Notes under the pieces: model-generated | Databases searched by the model: none | What the model was told of the DNA's origin: nothing | The model's input: only the letters and a program-made list of their open reading frames with translations | Shown: positions 33,935-46,281 of the stretch, piece after piece | Position numbering within the stretch: position 1 is the first letter of the stretch | Layout: the number at the start of each line of letters is the position of its first letter | Assembly (NCBI GenBank): GCA_027943335.1 | Contig: BSBK01003253.1 | Span: forward strand, 1,404,501-1,468,500 | Length of the DNA: 64,000 nucleotides | Direction of reading: 5' to 3' | Source of the DNA: Chamaecyparis obtusa | Taxonomy: Eukaryota; Streptophyta; Pinopsida; Cupressales; Cupressaceae | Translations under genes and position numbers: made by a program

Positions 33935-36900
33935 TTACTGAAGGAAAACATCCAGATATGCTATCTTTAAGTTGTGGATCTCCTTCTTTGAAAATGTGAT
34001 CAAAGAGTTTACTATTTGGAGATGGGTGCATAATGCATACTGAAGCTTCTCCATCTTCTTCAAATATGTGGAAGGACCTTGATCATAGGTTATCATGGTG
34101 GCATCAATCTCCTTTATATTCTGATTTAGAATGTCTAGTGAGGGTGCAAGAGCATTTCTCAACTGAGTCTGTCTAGACCTTATCTTTGTCATCTATTTCT
34201 TTGCCTTCTCAATTTTGTCTATCTGACCTTGGTAGACATTATTGCACATGTTTACATCACTGGATGTGTCTATCACTAAAATCTTCACCTGCTCAATCAT
34301 TGCCTCTTTTATTTTCTTAAGATGGGCATCAGTAAGCTTGTCTTGATCCATGCAGTCTGCAATGAATTTCCTTCCTTGATCAACAAATTCTTTTAAAGAT
34401 GCTTGTCCTATCTTGAGTGAATTCAAATCTAGTGCAAAGTTTCTCATCAATTCACTTAACCTCTTCTTTAGGTACTTCTCTTCTGCAACTTGGGATGCAG
34501 ATTCTTCAAGGCTTAAGAAATTACTTTTGAAATATGAGATGACTGTACTCACATCATCAACAAAGTGTATCTTAGAGACTTTCTTGTCCTTCTACAACAA
34601 ACTGTTCAAAATGTTTATTGATTCTACCAGGAGGGGATTCCTCATCACTTACTTTTATTTGGCTTTCTCCATAGCTAAGACGCTGAACTTAATCAGGTTT
34701 TCTTCTCTCCATGAGTCCAAACTAGATGTGTTAGGTGTCAAACTTGACAACAATGCTGCAGAGGGAGTGATGGGAGTTCTATCCATCACTACTCTTACCT
34801 TGACTAATTCAATTGATGGTTCATTATTCTTTTCTGTTTCTTTCTTTTCTTCTTCTTTTTCTATTTATTTTTCTAGTTCTTTTTCTTCCATCTTATCTTC
34901 TTCTTTCTCATCTGTTATATTTTCAATCAATACCTCTTCTTGATGAATGGGAGGTGAGTTTCTGTATAGAATTTCATCTTCTTGTGTGCTCACAAAAGCT
35001 TCCTCAAACTTGTCCAACTCAGTGTTAGTGGCCACCATGGCTATTTCCACATTATCAATGATAATGGTGCTGTCCTTGAGTGACTCTATCATGGGCACAA
35101 ACTTATCTAATTCTGTTTGTGCTTTTGCTGTAGGCGTTGAATCTTGAGGACTTGTAGATTGTACCTTGATGGTCTCTGGCCCTTTGGTAACTGTTATACA
35201 CTGAGTTTGCACCTTGTTTCAAGCTCTCTTGGTCTTGATAACTTAGTATAATATGGGAATCATCTCAAGGTTGTGGGACCTATGCTAACTGAGATGAAAC
35301 CTCCAGGTTCTAGGCTGGTTCCTCTTGGATTATCACCTTAGCCTGCTTTTAAACAGGAAAGTAAACTTTGGAGGGAAAGGGATAGAAGGAGTGCATGAAA
35401 GGGAAATAACAGGAAAGCAAACTACCTACTAGGTGATGCACCAAAATTAGGGTTTGGATCTCAATATAGAGGGATGAAACCAGTGAAAGACTTAGGTCTA
35501 GTAGGTCACAACTTACTGAATAGGCTTGCATAAGTGTTTCATAAGAGGGCCTGAACATAAGACACAACTTATGACCTGCAAGCAGACATTCTTTTCACCA
35601 AAAGGGCACATGTATGAGACCGAATGACAGGGGGTTGAAGAATACCCACAAACTCACTCAAATCAGATCATACACAGTAGTAGACATGTAAGCTGAAAGA
35701 AAGAGGAATTAGGAACCCTAAATATCACTGAAAGCATTCAAAAACTTCAATCCAATAAGAGATAATGCAAACAAGGAAGCACAGGGACATGAAGGATTGT
35801 CACAAACTACCTCTACAATATTTGTATTATCAATGGGAATTACATAGGTAGGATACCAAAGGGTAGAAAAGATACCACAGATAGCCTTCTAAGAAAGAAA
35901 CTTCTTTCTTTTTACAAATGTGAATTCTGAGCACTAAGGCTCCAAAAAAAAACAATATATACATCCTCAATTGCACGCAGGCAGGAGTCAAAAGAATCTA
36001 ACTAGGGTTACAAGATATGCATTAGAATAATAAATCCTAGGTCAAACAAGACTGATCATAAATGTAACTCTGCAAAATCAGAGTAGATCAGATCTTATGT
36101 TGCGTGCCCATCTCTGTACTACAATTGCCTGCAGATCAACAACCTAGATTCATCATTCGTCACTGCACAAAAGTCTCACCATGAATTCCACAAAAGTACC
36201 TCATAGGGACAAGAAATGACCCTTGACGGCTAGCTAGACCTCCTTCATCAACTCTGCAACATGCAACTGTCGTGGCGACATAAATTTTTTGAGCTACCCG
36301 TGCCTGCAAACATCTCAACAGAAGAAAGCCCACCAAAAGTTGCACCGCCTTGAAATAACACTGGTTACATGATCGCATGAGCCAGAAAGCCTTCATGTGA
36401 TCATGCGACAAGCCTTTTAGAACCTGCCTCTGCTTTGCACAAGCAAACCGGATCCAACACTGGTGAAAACCCCTGCAAAAATGTTCAAATTCAGGCCCCA
36501 ACGGTTACCAACTCTTCATTTAAAACACGGCCATTGATCACATTCTTTTCCCGGTAGATCGGATGATCTAGACCATTCCTTAAAATGGTCACGAAACCCT
36601 TAACCGCACAACTGCACATCGCCTTTACCAACCCCAGGCCCACCTTGACTGAGATTCTAATCTAACGATGGGCGCGTGATCTCATGGGGTCGGAAGCTCC
36701 CATGAGATCATGTGACAGTTGTAGATCTTCACCGCACAGTCAATGAAAAAATGGACATGTCACCACCAGCTCGGCAAATCGGCACCAAACACATCAGCAA
36801 AGAAGAGACCCACCTATAGAAGAATCCAATCTGATAGTTGTCGCATGATCTCATGGGCTCGAAAGATCCCATGAGAACATACGATGACCATTAGATCTCT

Positions 36901-39360
36901 TCCTACTGCCACCCGCAAGATTCAGGCCCACCATCCACTGAGATGCCCATCAAACGGTTGTCGCATGATCTCATGGGCTCAGAAGATTCCATTAGATCAT
37001 ACGACCACTGTAGATCTTCATCGCACTTGCGCCATTGTAGATTCTCTGACACATCGGACACACCTGGCTGGCCCACTTGGTCAGAGTTGCGTGCTTGAAG
37101 GTTGAAAACACAGAGGGTTTTCAAACTGATGGTGAAAAACATAGAGAGTTTTCGACACTAAACACTTTTGGAACCCTGTGACCTGAGCATTTCCTACAAG
37201 CTTTAAAATTAAATATCTCTGAGGGCTTTGCATACTAAGTGATGTGATCTAAACTAAAGCACGGTAACACATTGAAGATCATAAGGTTCAAATCACACAT
37301 TGTAAAACTTTGTGGATCTACTTCGCAAGCGAAAACAAGATTGTAGCAGGGACTGTGGCCAAAATTGAAAGATAGGAAATTTGGGCAACAGTAACGATTG
37401 TGGGTACATGAGCTATGGGCGCAGTGGGTGGATACATGTTCCTGTTCATAAAAACCTTCTCAAAGGCTTTCTTTGTTTCTTTGACAACTAGCTCATAATT
37501 TTTATCCATTATATTCAAAGTTCTTGTCTTTGTTCTGAGATGAGGCTTCACTAGATCTAACAACAACTTCTTCTCTTCTAGCTCACATACAGGAAGAGTT
37601 TCATCTAAGATCTTTTCCCTTATCCGCAGGTCTTCTTCAATAGCCTATCTCTTTTGGAATTCTAGGATATTCCATACATTGTCAAGGATCATTATTTTTA
37701 GTTCCAAGACTATCCCTTTGAACTTGATCATGTGCTTTATGATCATGCTATGAATCTCTGATTTGTCAATTTCATTGAATTTGTCATAGAACTTCCCAAC
37801 CTGATCAATTCTCCCTTCATCAATTATTCTAGCACTTAGCACACTGAGATTAGGCTTGAAACTTACTTTAGGAGGTGCTTGAGTGTTCCTTCTATTTCTT
37901 GTGACTCTTGAGGATGGATGACTAGTGTTGGTTTCTTTCTTCCTCTTTGGCATTGCCTTATACTACAGAGGAGCAGTAGGGTCAATGGTTTTCTTGGGCA
38001 TAGAAGGAGTATCATCAATTATATCCTTCTATTCATCACATTTCTCTATCTTCACCTTCTTCAACTTGGGATCAAGTGATTCTGCCTTTGCTATATCTGC
38101 GCTCTTCAGTTCCAAAGCAATCTTTTGTTCTTTTGCTTTTTCAAGATCTGCTTGAGACACACTATGTATTCTCAAGATCTCTAATGTGACTTTAGCAACC
38201 TTTCTTTTTGTTGCTGCGTTGTTTATCTTGGCATCTACTTCTCTGGTTTTCTCCTCATAAGTTTCCCATCTAGGTTCATTAGGATCTTTGGGGGCTGATA
38301 GTAGTACCTGCGCATATGCTTCAAGGATCTATTCCTCTAGCTCATAACCAAGTGGATGAATCGACTTAGTTCTTGGCTCAACAACTTCCATACAAGTTGT
38401 GTCTTTCTCTACCATAAAGAAAATAGTATCCTTATACTTTTCCACAATGCTCTCTGGAATTCTATACCTCATTTGCATCTTGGCCCTGAAGATCTTCAAT
38501 TCCAATGTTACATAATCTCTCAATGTACTCTCAGTGGATGCTTTGTTAGATATCTATGGCATGATTGGAATGGACTTTTCCAAATACAAATCTGTTACTC
38601 TCCCAACTATATGAAGGTACATGTAAATGATTAAAGACCCAAACTTGAATATTTTGGTCTTATCATGCTTGATGGCCTTAATGTTATCAATCAATTGTGT
38701 GTGCAAGATCTCACAGAGATTGAACTCCCCATCTTCCTTCACAAGTCTAATGGCTACTAGAATTGTGCCTGCAGACACACTATTCACCCTACTGGTGTGA
38801 TGAAACCTATATCCAAGTATCATAGACATCAATTTGATGTCAGCTTGCTCAGTAGGCTCAATTGTCATCCCGCATCTATCACTCCTTGACTTACATGTTT
38901 GCTCAACAATTTTCTTGACATCCTTGCCTACTAGAAGGACGATGCCTATCCTAGAAAGGCCTATCATCTCATATATTAGGTCACTAGTGATTCTTACTGG
39001 CACATCACCTATCCAGAATAAATCATCATGAATTTTGCTCAATAGTATCTTAATCCATCCAGTCTCATAAAATTCATATGCCGTAGCATACTGAACTATA
39101 GGGTGATCATTCCACTTAACATAATCATCCATGAATGTTTTATTTGGTTTCAACATGGTATCCATGTGCGCCCTTAACCTATCTAACCCTACTGGTTCTT
39201 TCTTGTAGTAGATATATGCCCTAATGTCCACGACATGCATAACACCCATAGGCGTGCGGGAGAATGCTCCCTCTAAATCATCTAGGGTTGAATTAAATGG
39301 ATGCTTCTTAAATACATATCTCTTCTTCTCCGCAACATCAAAAACTATGGGAGTGGCCAT
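33935..39360 (-). pseudogene. Unknown ORF region of the large element
   Basis: Minus-strand frames begin with a 268-residue ORF (39360-38554, MATPIVFDVAEKKRYVF...) with an otherwise uninterrupted frame. They continue with shorter blocks: 38523-38329, 37953-37645 (starting MPKRKKETNTSHPS, basic), 37566-37318, 35212-34865 (acidic), 34552-34193 and 34192-33935. The first ORF contains motifs such as HPIVQYATAYEFYETGW and DVPVRITSDLIYEMIG. These remind me of uncharacterised proteins found in plant retroelements, but I cannot name a domain. Stops and frame changes separate the blocks. About 35220-37310 has no good frame and holds hairpin-forming repeats. There is no RT, RNase H or integrase signature. 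Confidence 0.6.
36677..36999 (+). repeat. Three hairpin-forming repeats, TGATCTCATGGG
   Basis: TGATCTCATGGG at 36677-36688, 36846-36857 and 36966-36977 is each followed after about 10 bases by its inverted copy (36699-36710 perfect; 36868-36879 with one mismatch; 36988-36999 with two). Flanks such as GTAGATCTTCATCGCAC are repeated too. A more diverged relative lies at about 36367-36412. They lie between the coding blocks of the large element. Confidence 0.85.
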
Positions 39361-39789
39361 GACTTACTTGTTTAATCACTTTCCAACTAATCTCTGAGAT
39401 AATCTGAAGACTTCTGAATCAGCGCGATGAACTAGGGTTTCTACAACCGACCAAATGCATTGCTAATTACTACAAATCATTGATAGATCACTTTGCAAGT
39501 CTTCACAACAACTTCTAAGGATCTTTCTTCTCTTCAATTGCTTTGAATTCGAATGAAATGAATAATCAAACAACTTGCTGTGTACTTAAAGTGAAAATTC
39601 TGCCATTAATGCTTGCCACATAAACTAGGATGTCAGTTTAAAATTTGCAACTTGAGTTCTGCTAACAATCAGTCTGTGCACTCTTACACGAAGGTTCTTT
39701 TATACTCTAAAAGCTTAAGTCCAAATGCACATACTCTGATAATGAGTATACCAGCCACACAGGGGTCTAGAGCTAAATTAGCTCCCCCT

Positions 39790-40053
39790 ATGACCCTGAG
39801 GGCCATTCATCTAGATGTAGAGGGTGCGTCCACTGTGGATGCATCCAATACATACTCATCAGTCTTGTCCTTCTTATTCTCTAACCAAATCAAGCTCACA
39901 TCATCCAAGGCTTTGACAAAATTAACTTCTTCTACAGGATCCAATGCTGATTCTTTAGCCTTTTTAGGGATTTCCTAACCTTGCGTCCTTGATCTACAAA
40001 ACTTTGAGATATGTCCAACCTTGTTAAAAAAGTGACAAATGACTGAAGGTCTT
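39790..40053 (-). pseudogene. End of coiled-coil/zinc-knuckle ORF, cut by nested element
   Basis: Read from 40053 leftward, it gives VICHFFNKVGHISKFC, a knuckle whose second Cys is Phe, then an acidic tail ending in a stop near 39835. The upstream part of this ORF lies at 47774-48657 on the other side of the nested copia element. Confidence 0.75.
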
Positions 40054-41506
40054 TGTTAGAATAACTAAGAGGGGGGTGAATAATTTATTCACTATCCCAA
40101 TTCAAAATGTATAATTCAAAACAAATACTCCAACTTCTGCTACTCGGTAACCATAAAATACTTTCTCTATCTGTCCTTTTACCAATTATCAATTTATAAC
40201 TTATAACAGTTACCGATCAAATCTAACATGTAATATGCAAAGTATGATAACAAACAAATATCACAATCAACACATAACACAATAGATTTAACGTGGAAAC
40301 TCTGTGAAGGGAAAAACCACCTGGGACCGACAACCCAAAAATATTCACTCTTCTAAAGTGAGGTCGGTGAAGACCCAACCCTATTAAAGGTTACAAACAC
40401 ACTATTAGGTGTGACCTTGTTAGAGGATTTTAGACCAGAAGTTATCGTCCAACTAGCAGTCACTCTAGGGTTGACAAGATAACAATGTTCACTCTATGAA
40501 TGAAACATCAAAAAGACTTTATAGTCCACTCGGTTAAGAGATTTGACTATGTACAATGGTTAAATATGTAACAGTAGATGATCTGCCTTAATACAACTTC
40601 AATTGCAGATTATAGATCAATATTTTGCTCATACAAATCCTTCTGATCAATTTAACATTTTAGATTCAACAATGTATCAACTTACTGTCTGTCGGTAATT
40701 ACTCTTTGTAGCTCAATAATTGTTCTACAACTTGGTTCTTACTAACCAGTATGATTAGAATGCATGAAACTTCCTTCATGCGATAATTCTACAGTATCTT
40801 CTTCTTTTAACGTCTCTTCAACAATGAAACCAATGTCTCGTATATAGATGAGTAAATCATTTTCTTTTCCTCCATTAGATTTTGCTGCTTAATCATATTC
40901 ATAGATTTTTCCACTTTAAGCTTCCTCGACTGATGTGTTAATAACACATTTCAATCTGCTCCATTAGATCTTCCTTTAATTATGTTAGCTGTCGATCTTC
41001 ATAGCAAACATTATTCGTTACCTTGATTTCATACACTTTCCAGCTCATCAATCTTATCGGCTAAATTGATCATTTAATTCCTTTCTATTCTGCTCAGTTA
41101 ACAAAGAAATGCGTCGGTGAGCACAAGCTCGGTTAACACTATGCTCAGTATACACTACACTCCGTCGGTGTATACTGAAATGCTTTATTTACCGACAACA
41201 CTGCTTTGTGTCTTTCCACTCTATTCTTCATCATAGATGAATGCAACATAATAAAGTCAATATCATAAGGTTATAGACTCATCAACAAGTTACTCAATGT
41301 ATTCCTTATCCTCATCTGACATATACATCTTCCTCATGTAAATATTTATGTTTCACCTTTCTTCAGATGTATTGGTATAGTAACTTACAAGATAAGTACT
41401 ATCAAACTAGTTGACATCAATGACAACATAATACTGATTTAATCATCTTACATATCTTAAATCATAGATTCTTCATTTAGTGTTCTAAATCAGTTGTAGT
41501 TCATCA
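40054..41506 (-). repeat. 3' LTR of the copia element
   Basis: On the plus strand it runs TGTTAGAATAACTAAG to TAGTTCATCA. The polypurine tract (minus strand AAAGGGAGAGAT, 41507-41518) adjoins it. It lacks two short segments that the 5' LTR has, near 47580 and 47700. Confidence 0.94.
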
Positions 41507-42038
41507 ATCTCTCCCTTTGGCATTGATGGCAACTCAAGTAATATGAAATGTACCATACACATACCAAACATGTATTCTACAACTCTGTAAACAAATGATG
41601 TAAGTCGAATAGACTTAATATGTTTAATCACTACATTACTCAACATTTGTAATGCTTATGATGCCAATCATCAGATATGCTCTTTTCAGTTCCTTGTTCC
41701 TGCTTCTGTTCTCAGTAACTGATCTTCAATGCTCCGTTCCTTTCAGATTATCTCTCATTTAGATAGTTTTCATCGGTGCTATTTATCTTTTTGTTCATAT
41801 TATTTATCTCTCCCTTTGACGACAATGCCAAAGAAAAAAATAAACATACAGCTCTTCAGTAGCCAAGTAACTCTCTGTTGTCCATTACATTATCTATATC
41901 TCAGTATACTGATATCCCAATCTATTTCAGTTCTCCAAACTTAATCACAACTTAGAACATTATCCAAAGTGTGAACTATGCTGCATCAACATGAATGATC
42001 TTCTGATAAGTGTAAGCTGATGCAACATCCAGATCACC

Positions 42039-42602
42039 TTAGTGACTAGTAGACAGGGGACGGACCCCAAGTCTAGTCCTCAAGTATTCAAATATGTCCT
42101 TCGATAGAGGCTTTGTGAAGATATCTGCAAGTTGTTCTTTAGATGTAACAAATTTTAACTTCACTTGCTTCTCTTGCACTTGTTCTCTTAAGTAGTGATA
42201 CTTAATTGATATATGCTTTGTCTTAGAGTGCATCACTGGATTCTTTGAAATATTGATAGCACTTGTGTTATCACAGTATATAATCACCACTTCAGTGATT
42301 ACCTCATTCATTCCTTCCAACACTTGCTTGATATATGCAATGTTTGAGCAATTAGTAGCAGTAGAAACATAGTCTACTTCAGCTATAGACTGAGAAATAC
42401 AAGCCTACTTTTTACTTGTCCAGGTTAAAAGTCTTTCACCAAAGAAAAATGCTCTTCTGGTGGTGCTTTTTCTATCATCTACATTTCCAGCCCAATCAAC
42501 GTCAGTGTATACCTTCAGCTCAAACTTTCCTTCCTTAGGATACCAAACGCCATAATCCTCTATCTTTTTCAGGTATCTTAAGATTCTTTTAGTAGCAATC
42601 AT
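42039..42602 (-). pseudogene. copia RNase H
   Basis: Starts around [13 protein letters not shown], with VYTDVDWAG giving the first catalytic Asp, then KSTTRRAFFFG. It has a stop near 42405, then IIYCDNTSAINISKNP and a C-terminal TSKEQLADIFTKPLSKD. It ends just inside the 3' LTR boundary region, as usual for copia. Confidence 0.92.
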
Positions 42603-43480
42603 GTGTGATTCTCTAGGTTAGCAAAAAATTTTGCAACAATTCCCACAACATGTGCTATATCTGGTCTATTGTGAACTACATACATTAGCTTACCAATCAT
42701 GGATTGGTAAAGTGTCTGGTTTACCTCTGTAGTTTCATCCTCCTTTGTCAGTTTACATCTAGTAGCTATCAGTGTTCCCATAGGTTTAGCATCTTCCATG
42801 CCAAATGTCTTTAATACTTCCTTTATGTATTTAGATTGTGTGATGAATATCCCATCTTTCTGCTGGATCACTTGTAGTCCTAGAAAGAACTTAATCTCTC
42901 CAAACATAGACATTTCAAACTCCTTTTGAATTTCATCAGAAAAGACATTACATATGTGATCTTTTCCTCCAAAAATAATATCATCCACAAATATCTCAGC
43001 AATAAGAATAGTATCATCAGTATCACCTTTCATATACAAATTATTGTTTTCACTTGTTCTAACAAATCCAATACTTAGCAAGTAAGTATGCTGTCTTTCA
43101 TACCAAGCTCTCAGTGCTTGCTTCAAACCATATAAAGCTTTGTGTAATCTACATACCATGTTTCTGTTGTCTGGATCAATGAATCCTTTAGGTTGTTCTA
43201 TGTAGACCTCTTCTTCAAGTATACCATTCAGAAATGCTGACTTCATGTCCATTTGATAAACCTTAAATTTCTTGTGTGCAACATATGCAAGTAGCATTCT
43301 AACTCCTTCCAATCTAGCAACAAGTGCAAATGTCTCACCATAGTCAATGCCTTCTTCTTGTGCATATCCCTTGCATACCAATCTAGCTTTATTTCTTGTC
43401 ACTTCACCATTTTCATTCAGTTTGTTCCTGAATATCCACTTAGTACCAATAACATTCTTGTCCTTTGGTTAGGGTACTAA
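42599..43480 (-). pseudogene. copia reverse transcriptase (RVT_2)
   Basis: It reads [16 protein letters not shown], then [44 protein letters not shown] and the active site FVDDIIFGG, then [21 protein letters not shown]. The 267-residue stretch 42599-43402 is uninterrupted. A stop interrupts the start (about 43470) and another separates it from RNase H. Both active-site Asp residues are present. Confidence 0.93.
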
Positions 43481-43483
43481 GCT

Positions 43484-45180
43484 CTACATTTTTTTTATAT
43501 CTATTTTCTCTATTTCTTCTTTCATTGCATTAACCCATTCTTCATTTTCTAATGCAACTTTCACATTTTTTGGTTCAAATTCACAAACTAGACATGTACC
43601 TTGTCTTGCTTTGCTCCTAATTTGCATTCTAGCTTGTCTGTCTCCAATAATTTGTGTCTTAGGATGATGTCTTCTAAAAAATCTAGCTAGTACTTGGTCT
43701 CTTCTTTCTTGTTCATCTTGTTCAGGTTCATGAGCTTTCTCAATAGCTCCATCTTGTTCATCGGTTTGTTCTTGTTTCTGTTCCGTATTATTTTCCCGCT
43801 GACCGGTTATAACAGGTTGCAACTTTGGTAGATAATCAGGTTGTTCAATGTAAGTGAATCTACCACAGTCTTCCAGTTCCTTTCTACTATCTTCTATGTT
43901 CTTGTCATCAAACTCATCAACACAGACATTAGTACTTTCAATTATCTTATTTGTAACCTTATTCAGACATTTGTATGCTTTACTCTTAGTAGAATATCCT
44001 AAGAATATTCCCTCATCTCCTTTTGTATCAAATTTTCCATTTCTCTCATCTTTCAAAATAAAATATTTGCTTCCAAAAATCTTGAAATAACTTATAGTAG
44101 GTTTGTGTCCAAACCATAGCTCATAAGGTGTCTGGTTGGTGTCCTTCTTTAGTTGTACTTGATTAAGAACATATATAGCTATGCTGATAGCTTCTCTCCA
44201 ATATGTCTAAGCAAAATTCTTCTGTATCATCAATGTTCTAGCATAGTCAATTATTGACCTGTTCCTTCATTTAACAATGTCATTTTGTTGAGGTGTCCTT
44301 AGTGCAGAGACCCGTCTTTTGATACCATGCTCATTATAGAAATTAGTAAATTCATCAAAGATAAATTCACCTCCTTTATCAGATCTTAAGCATTTAATTT
44401 CTTTACCAGTCTCTTTTTCTACCTTAGATTTATACCATTTGAACATTTTAAATGCTTCAAATTTCTCTTTTAAGAACATAACAGTCATTAGTCTAGTATA
44501 GTCATCAACAAAAAGAATAAAGTATCTATCACCATAATAACTCTGAGTTCTCATAGGACCACATAGGTCGGTATGAACCAACTCAAGTATCTTCTTTGTT
44601 GAGTAGTCTTTTCTTTTAAAACTAGACTTAGTCATCTTACCTTTTTGACATTCATGGCACATAGCATGATCAGGTTTTCACAAGTTAGGCAACCCTCTAA
44701 CTCTTTTTCTCTTACTAATCTTGATCATGATATCAAAATTCACATGACATAACCTCTTATGCCACAACCATGCATCTTCATCCTCCATTAATAAACAAGA
44801 AGACTGATCAATATCAAGATAAAATAGATTACCTCTGGATTGTGTACCAGTTCTGACAAGTCTTCCTCCATCATCATAGATTTTTACCTTTCTTCTCTCA
44901 AAAGCAAGTCGGTGGCCTTAGTTATTCAGTTGTGCCAAACTTAACAAATTATAGTTCAGTCCATCTACCCAGTATGCATTTTCAAATTTTATTATATCAT
45001 TAATCATCAGTGAACCTTTACCTCTTACCATACATGGTGCATGATTTTCCATCCTTACAGATCCTCCATCATATTCATCAAGTAGATCAAATTTCTCTAC
45101 ATCACCGGTCATAGGATGTGTACAACCACTGTCTATGATCCATGTATCATTTCTACTTACTTTAGAGATCAGTGATGTTT
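43484..45180 (-). pseudogene. copia protease and integrase, catalytic Glu lost
   Basis: The protease active site WIIDSGCTHPMTG lies at about 45115-45150, followed by the usual NLLSLAQL segment near 44925. The pre-integrase HHCC finger (WLWHKRLCHVNF ... CHECQKGK) at about 44640-44790 has one stop. The integrase core has the first Asp in HTDLCGPM and the second in RSDKGGEF. The Glu motif, normally NGVVERKNR, reads NDIVK-stop-RNR at about 44265, so the catalytic Glu is Lys and a stop follows. The C-terminal part with GIFLGYSTKSKAY is at about 43970-44000. Confidence 0.92.
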
Positions 45181-45199
45181 CTTCATATTTCTCTTCTTC

Positions 45200-46217
45200 C
45201 TATGAATCATCTTTCATAGCAACAAATACTACTTCTACATCATCATCAGTGTCAGATTCAGATTCAAATTCTTCTACTATGTAGCACACCTTTTTTCCTT
45301 TGTCATAGCTATCTCGGTTATCTCTATTGTTGTGTCGGTAACCTCTGTTGACTCTTGTCCCATAGCTTCCTTTTGATTGGTCTTTGGATCTATCATCATC
45401 TTTCTTATGTGGACATCTAGTAGTGATGTGGCCAACCTCTTTATAATTAAAGCATTCCAAAGGTAGCTTACCTCTATATCTTCCTTTTCCTTTGGGTAAT
45501 CTTTTGGCCATAAGAGCTTCAAGCTCATCAAGCTCATCATCGGTATTACTATCACTATCATTATTTTTATTATTTCTACTACTAGACTTACCAATATTCA
45601 ATAAGATTCCACAGAAGGTACAACACTGTTGTCAAAGTTATTCAATTCAAAAGTTGTAAGCTTATTGATTAGTGTGTCAAGAGTAAGATTCGATGTAGCT
45701 CTTGTTTCATGAATTACAGAGATCCTGATTGCATAAACTGATAGCAAAGTTTTAAGAATCTTGCTTATCACTGTTTCATCCTTAATAAATCCATCTGATG
45801 CTCTAATAACATGTACTACCTCTTTTAGTCTATTTGTGTATTGCATAATGTTCTCACCTTCTTCATCTTCATATAATCAAATCTACCCCTTAGGCTTTCA
45901 GCTCTGGCTCTCTTAACATTTGCATCACCACTGTAAACTTAAGCAAGTTTTCCCCACATTTCTTTAGCAGTTGTACAACCCTTAATATATTCAAATTCGG
46001 CATCAGTATAGGCAGCAACAAGTTCCATCATAGTAATATTATGTTCATGCCTATCCTTTAGTTGATCAAGTGTTAGGGGACCTGGTGTCGGTTTAATGTA
46101 GCCATTCTCCATCAGCTCTACTGCAGAAATCCCAATTCTAGATATGTGTAGCTTCATTCGGCTTTGCCATACTGTAAAGTTTTCTTTGTTCAGTCTTGAC
46201 ACTTCCCTCTTATACAT
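45200..46217 (-). pseudogene. copia gag
   Basis: It starts MYKREVSRLNKENFTVWQSRMK at 46217, 52 bases after the PBS, and reads through a gag domain with stops near 45939 and 45846. The C-terminal part has a knuckle-like CFNYKEVGHITTRC with the second Cys replaced by Tyr, followed by basic and then acidic sequence. Confidence 0.88.
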
Positions 46218-46267
46218 CTTGAGACTTTTGTGTTGGACTCCTTAAAACTCTATTCTAAGCAACTATA

Positions 46268-46279
46268 GCTCTGATACCA
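46268..46279 (-). other. Primer-binding site of the copia element
   Basis: The minus strand reads TGGTATCAGAGC, the exact initiator tRNA-Met complement, two bases after the 5' LTR. Confidence 0.9.
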
Positions 46280-46281
46280 AT

